Shown here piece by piece: positions 6,603 to 9,242 of a DNA stretch of 9,242 nt. The notes beneath the pieces are model-generated. The model was not told the origin of the DNA. It searched no databases and saw nothing but the letters and a program-made list of their open reading frames with translations. Made by a program: the position numbers and the translations under genes. The stretch is from assembly GCA_025925615.1 (NCBI GenBank), contig JAICLN010000153.1:1-9242 (forward strand), read 5' to 3'. The DNA is from Actinomycetospora sp. (GTDB taxonomy: Bacteria; Actinomycetota; Actinomycetes; Mycobacteriales; Pseudonocardiaceae). Each line of letters starts with the position of its first letter. The first letter of the stretch is position 1.

Positions 6603-7295
6603 GTGACCGCTCCCCAGACCGCCCCGGCCCGGCGTCCGGAGGTCGTGCTCTTCGACCTCTTCGAGACCTGCCTGGCGCTCGAGGGCCTGCGTCCCCGCTT
6701 CACCGCGCTGGGCCGGCCCGGCACCGACCTGGAGCTGTTCTTCGCCCGCCTGCTGCACCAGGGGATGGCGATGACCCTGGCGGGCGAGGCGCCGCCGTTC
6801 CGCACCGTCGCCACCGACATGCTGCGGCGCACCAGCGGCCGCGACCTCACCGACGACCAGGTCACCTCCGTCCTCGAGGGCTTCCGCGAACTGCCCGTGC
6901 ACGACGACGTCCGGCGCGCGTTCACCCTGCTGCGTGACGCCGGGGTCCCCGCGTACGGGTTCACGCACGGCTCGGCCGCGACGGCGTCGGCGGCGCTGGA
7001 GAACGGCGGGGTCCGAGACCTCCTCGTCGACGTCTTCTCGTGCGAGGAGATCGCGTCCTTCAAGCCGCCGCGGCGGGTGTACGACTTCGCGGTCGAGCGG
7101 ACCGGGGGCGAATCGGCGCGGACGGCGCTGGTCGCGGTGCACTCCTGGGACGTGCACGGCGCGATGTCGGCGGGCCTGCTCGGCGGGTTCTGCCAGCGGC
7201 TCGAGGGCCGCGTCCCCGACGCCGTACTCCGGCCGCACGTCGTGGCGGACACCCTCGACGACGTCATCGCCGGCCTGCTCGCACTGCCGGAGTAG
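6603..7295 (+). CDS. HAD-superfamily hydrolase, type II haloacid dehalogenase-like
   Basis: This 230-residue protein carries all four HAD motifs. Motif I is FDLFET with the nucleophile D18 and T22; motif II is THGS at 121-124; the motif III lysine is K154 in SFKPP, followed by Y160 in RRVY; motif IV is HSWDVHGA with D183. Spacing and the K-x5-Y pair match L-2-haloacid dehalogenases. The second Asp of the phosphatase signature DxDxT is F20 here, which argues against a plain phosphatase. Relative to characterised dehalogenases, the Ser and Asn before the motif IV Asp are A178 and H180, so the substrate is uncertain. The GTG at 6603 is the first possible start, because an in-frame TGA sits at 6594-6596. 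There is no ribosome-binding site, so a leaderless mRNA is plausible (CACCAT at 6589-6594 as a poor -10). The Rieske gene follows after 42 bases. Confidence 0.85.
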   Translation: MTAPQTAPARRPEVVLFDLFETCLALEGLRPRFTALGRPGTDLELFFARLLHQGMAMTLAGEAPPFRTVATDMLRRTSGRDLTDDQVTSVLEGFRELPVHDDVRRAFTLLRDAGVPAYGFTHGSAATASAALENGGVRDLLVDVFSCEEIASFKPPRRVYDFAVERTGGESARTALVAVHSWDVHGAMSAGLLGGFCQRLEGRVPDAVLRPHVVADTLDDVIAGLLALPE

Positions 7296-7323
7296 CGTCG
7301 GCTCGCCCGCCTCGCCCCACCAC

Positions 7324-7335
7324 GGAGGTCCCTCC
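7324..7335 (+). promoter_or_regulatory. Rieske gene ribosome-binding site inside a small hairpin
   Basis: GGAGG (7324-7328) lies nine bases before the GTG at 7338 and is the best Shine-Dalgarno sequence in the window. GGAG (7324-7327) can pair with CTCC (7332-7335) across a four-base loop, which would hide the ribosome site. Four base pairs make a weak structure, so any regulatory effect is speculative. Confidence 0.45.
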
Positions 7336-7337
7336 CC

Positions 7338-7790
7338 GTGACCAGTGAGACCACCGGGAACGCTTCCGCTCCCGACGACCTGACGACCGGGTTGACCCGT
7401 CGTCGCGCGCTCTGCGGGCTCGTCGTCGCGCTCGCCGCCCCGGGCGTGCTCGCCGCGTGCTCCTCGGGGGGCGAGGGCGCCGCACCCCCTCCGGCACCGC
7501 CGGGCGGCACGCCGGTGTCGCAGATCCCGGTCGGCGGCGGCACCCTCGTCGAGGGCCCGAACGGCCCGGTGCTGCTCGTGCAGCCGAGCGCGGGCGTCGT
7601 CAAGGCCTTCAGCGCCGTCTGCCCCCACCAGGGGGTGACCGTCGACCCGCCGGTGAACGGCACGATCACCTGCCCCGGCCACGGCAGCGAGTTCGACGGG
7701 GCCAGCGGGGCCCTGAAGCTGGGGCCGGCCCAGACCGGGCTGACTCCGATCTCCACGCGCGTGGTCAACGGCGCGGTGCAGTTCGCCTGA
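7338..7790 (+). CDS. Rieske [2Fe-2S] lipoprotein with Tat signal
   Basis: This 150-residue protein is an exported iron-sulfur electron carrier. The N-terminus has a twin-arginine export motif TRRRAL (20-25), a hydrophobic stretch, and a lipobox ending LAAC with C41 as the lipidated cysteine; a Gly/Pro/Ala-rich linker follows. The Rieske domain (about 57-150) has the two ligand boxes CPH (C95, H97) and CPGH (C112, H115). The disulfide cysteines found in bc1-type and many Streptomyces-type Rieske proteins (CxHxGC and CPCHG) are V100 and G114 here, both lost together. Tat export fits a cofactor inserted in the cytoplasm before transport. No partner oxidase or bc1 subunit is nearby, so its redox partner is unknown. 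The GTG start has a strong GGAGG upstream. The gap to the helicase gene is 30 bases and holds the leader repeat. Confidence 0.92.
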   Translation: MTSETTGNASAPDDLTTGLTRRRALCGLVVALAAPGVLAACSSGGEGAAPPPAPPGGTPVSQIPVGGGTLVEGPNGPVLLVQPSAGVVKAFSAVCPHQGVTVDPPVNGTITCPGHGSEFDGASGALKLGPAQTGLTPISTRVVNGAVQFA

Positions 7791-7797
7791 CCAGGGC

Positions 7798-7815
7798 GAG
7801 CGGAGCGACGGGGGA
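7798..7815 (+). repeat. GAGCG-type leader repeat before the helicase gene
   Basis: This copy begins with the 15-base unit found exactly at 6-20 and continues through GGGGGA into AAGACG and the ATG at 7821, paralleling 36-56 in front of rsmB with a one-base length difference. Its 3' end doubles as the ribosome-binding site (GGGGA 7811-7815, five bases before the ATG). Confidence 0.5.
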
Positions 7816-7820
7816 AGACG

Positions 7821-9242
7821 ATGCTGGTCCTGCACGCCGCGTGGTCCCCGGGCCGGGGCGTCTGCCTCTGGGCCGAGGACCCGGCGCGGGCGCACCGCGG
7901 GACCAGCCGGGCGCGGGGTGCGCGCCCCCACCCGTTCGCGGCCGACCACGAGCAGCTGCGGGGCATCGCGGCGGCCCTGAGCACCACCGGCGCGGAGGGC
8001 CAGGCCGTCCTGCACCTGCCGTCGACCGGCGGGCCCGGTGCCGCCGACCGGACGCCGCACCCGTCATCGGCGCTCGTCGACGACGGGGGTTTCCTCTCAC
8101 TGGATGCAAGCAACGACGCTTCGCTTGCATCAAGACCCCTGGCGCTCGCTCCCTGGACCGTGCCCGTCCTCGAGATCGAGGCCGGCGTGCTGCTGCGCTC
8201 CGAGCCGCTCCCGGGGGAGGGCGCCGAGCTGGAGGTGCTGCGCGCGCTCGGCCGGTTCGTCGCCGACCTCGTCACCCGCGGCCGCGTCCTGCCCGCCCCC
8301 GACCCGGCCCACCCCGAGCACCCCCTCGGCTGGCGACCGGTGCTGCAGGGCCCCGACCTCGTGGCCACCGACGCCTTCGCCGTCGCGCTCCCGCCCGCGG
8401 TGCGTGCCGAGGCCCTCGACGGGCGCCCGCTGCGCGAGGGCGCCGGACCGGACCCCGTGGACGTGGTCACCGAGGCCCTCGCCGCCCTCGTCGACGCCGA
8501 GGCCCGCCACCGCCTCGCCGACGCGGACCTCCCCGCCGACCTGGTCGACGCGGTCGCGAGCGGGGCCCTCGACGCCGGGCTGGCCCGCTGGGACGTCGTG
8601 GGCGCCCCGCACGCCGGACCGGCCCGCGGCACGTTCCGCCTGACCGAGATCGTGGTCGACCACCTGGGGCACGCAATCGAGGGCGAGCCCCGGTTCTGGC
8701 TCGACTTCTCGCTGCAGTCCGCCCAGGACGCGAGCCTGCGGGTGACCGCCGAGTCGATCTGGCGCGACGCCGGGGCGCTCCGCCGCTGGCTCGACGACCC
8801 CAGCGAGCTGCTGCTCGCCGAGCTCGGCCGGGCGGCGAGCCTGTACCCCGAGCTCACCGACGCGCTGCGGGTCCCGCGCCCGACCGGCATGGAGCTCGAC
8901 CGCGAGGGCACCCACCACTTCCTGCTCGACGTGGCCGCCGGGCTCGACCGCGCCGGGTTCGGGGTGCTCCTGCCGAGCTGGTGGTCGAAGCCCGCCGCGC
9001 TGGGGCTCACCGCGAACGCGGAGGGCGGCGCGACGCCGGACGGGGTGGTGGCGAAGCCCGGCCGGCTGCGGCGCGAGGAGCTCGTCGAGTTCTCGTGGCG
9101 GCTCGCGGTCGACGGCGAGCCGCTCTCCGACGAGGAGATGCGAGCCCTGGTCCACGCGAAGGCGCCGCTCGTGCACCTGCGCGGGCAATGGGTGGCGCTC
9201 GACCGCGACCGGCTGCGGGCCGGGCTGGAGTTCCTCGACCGG
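7821..9242 (+). CDS. SNF2-family DEAD/DEAH-box helicase, N-terminal part (runs off window)
   Basis: The frame is open from the ATG to the last base (474 codons), with no stop. The start MLVLHAAWSPGRGVCLWAED matches the N-terminus of the large actinobacterial SNF2-like helicases (M. tuberculosis HelZ, Rv2101, type). From about residue 420, the pattern ELVEFSWRLAVDGEPLSDEE, followed by a KAPLVHLRGQWV segment, is that of the SNF2-associated domain (DUF3670/PF12419) that precedes the ATPase core. Walker A, DEXH and the C-terminal helicase motifs would lie beyond the window, so activity cannot be judged. In this class the protein is expected to be a cytoplasmic DNA-dependent ATPase; its biological role is not established. 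The start is supported by GGGGA five bases upstream. A palindrome at 8103-8131 is carried in frame in a linker at residues 95-104, before the conserved-looking PWTVPVLEI. Confidence 0.85.
   Translation, partial: MLVLHAAWSPGRGVCLWAEDPARAHRGTSRARGARPHPFAADHEQLRGIAAALSTTGAEGQAVLHLPSTGGPGAADRTPHPSSALVDDGGFLSLDASNDASLASRPLALAPWTVPVLEIEAGVLLRSEPLPGEGAELEVLRALGRFVADLVTRGRVLPAPDPAHPEHPLGWRPVLQGPDLVATDAFAVALPPAVRAEALDGRPLREGAGPDPVDVVTEALAALVDAEARHRLADADLPADLVDAVASGALDAGLARWDVVGAPHAGPARGTFRLTEIVVDHLGHAIEGEPRFWLDFSLQSAQDASLRVTAESIWRDAGALRRWLDDPSELLLAELGRAASLYPELTDALRVPRPTGMELDREGTHHFLLDVAAGLDRAGFGVLLPSWWSKPAALGLTANAEGGATPDGVVAKPGRLRREELVEFSWRLAVDGEPLSDEEMRALVHAKAPLVHLRGQWVALDRDRLRAGLEFLDR
8103..8131. 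repeat. Palindrome inside the helicase coding sequence
   Basis: GATGCAAGC (8103-8111) and GCTTGCATC (8123-8131) are perfect 9-base inverted repeats around 11 bases. The surrounding codons from about 8094 to 8137 include GGT, TCA, GAT, GCA, AGC, GCT, CTT, GCA, TCA and AGA, most of them codons this genome otherwise avoids. The frame stays open and reads SLDASNDASLASRPL. A short repeat element inserted into a tolerant linker is the simplest reading. Confidence 0.75.

Noticed and set aside
6551..9010. Very long reverse-strand open frame (over 800 codons) opposite the HAD, Rieske and helicase genes
   Set aside because: It is an antisense shadow: Arg/Ser/Pro/Ala-rich, without any domain motif, while the + strand genes beneath carry clear family motifs. 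Long antisense frames are usual at this GC content.
1..9242. CRISPR array, tRNA, rRNA, integrase or phage genes
   Set aside because: I saw no regularly spaced repeats, no cloverleaf or rRNA-like stretch, and no recombinase or phage motif on either strand.

Overview
The window is high-GC DNA (visibly above 70% G+C, almost every third codon position G or C) with tight stop/start overlaps and GTG starts, typical of an actinomycete. The gene order rsmB, rpe, riboflavin genes, PH-domain membrane protein resembles the mycobacterial and pseudonocardial arrangement. Pseudonocardiaceae (Pseudonocardia or Actinomycetospora type) is my best guess; this is inference from gene order and codon use, not a database match. 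All genes I accept lie on the + strand.

Layout. (1) Positions 57-1538 encode RsmB, a 16S rRNA m5C methyltransferase; positions 1-60 may hold the last codons of an upstream gene. (2) Positions 1539-1619 are a striking nested palindromic element (perfect 16-bp outer arms, three smaller palindromes inside) separating rsmB from rpe. (3) rpe (1644-2360) encodes ribulose-phosphate 3-epimerase. (4) A 132-nt gap with no recognisable FMN riboswitch and no ribD is followed by riboflavin synthase (ribE), bifunctional RibBA, lumazine synthase (ribH), a two-helix PH-domain membrane protein and class 2 dihydroorotate dehydrogenase (pyrD). Four consecutive stop/start overlaps (TGATG, then ATGA three times) tie these five genes into one translationally coupled string, 2493-6451. 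(5) After a 151-nt gap with a weak terminator candidate come a type II haloacid dehalogenase-like HAD protein (6603-7295), a Tat/lipobox Rieske 2Fe-2S protein (7338-7790) and the N-terminal part of a SNF2-type helicase (7821 to the window end).

How the genes fit together. Rpe and RibB share ribulose 5-phosphate. RibBA supplies both branches of riboflavin synthesis (DHBP from ribulose 5-phosphate, and the first GTP-derived intermediate), RibH condenses the branches to lumazine, and RibE makes riboflavin. PyrD needs FMN, so an FMN consumer is coupled to the FMN precursor pathway. The deaminase/reductase RibD is missing from the window and must be encoded elsewhere. The downstream HAD, Rieske and helicase genes look like a separate transcription unit with no obvious pathway link.

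I did not find a clearly new multi-gene system. The most unusual signals are the intergenic nested palindrome at 1539-1619, a second palindrome inserted in frame in the helicase gene (8103-8131) with codon use unlike its surroundings, and a short leader repeat shared by two distant gene starts.
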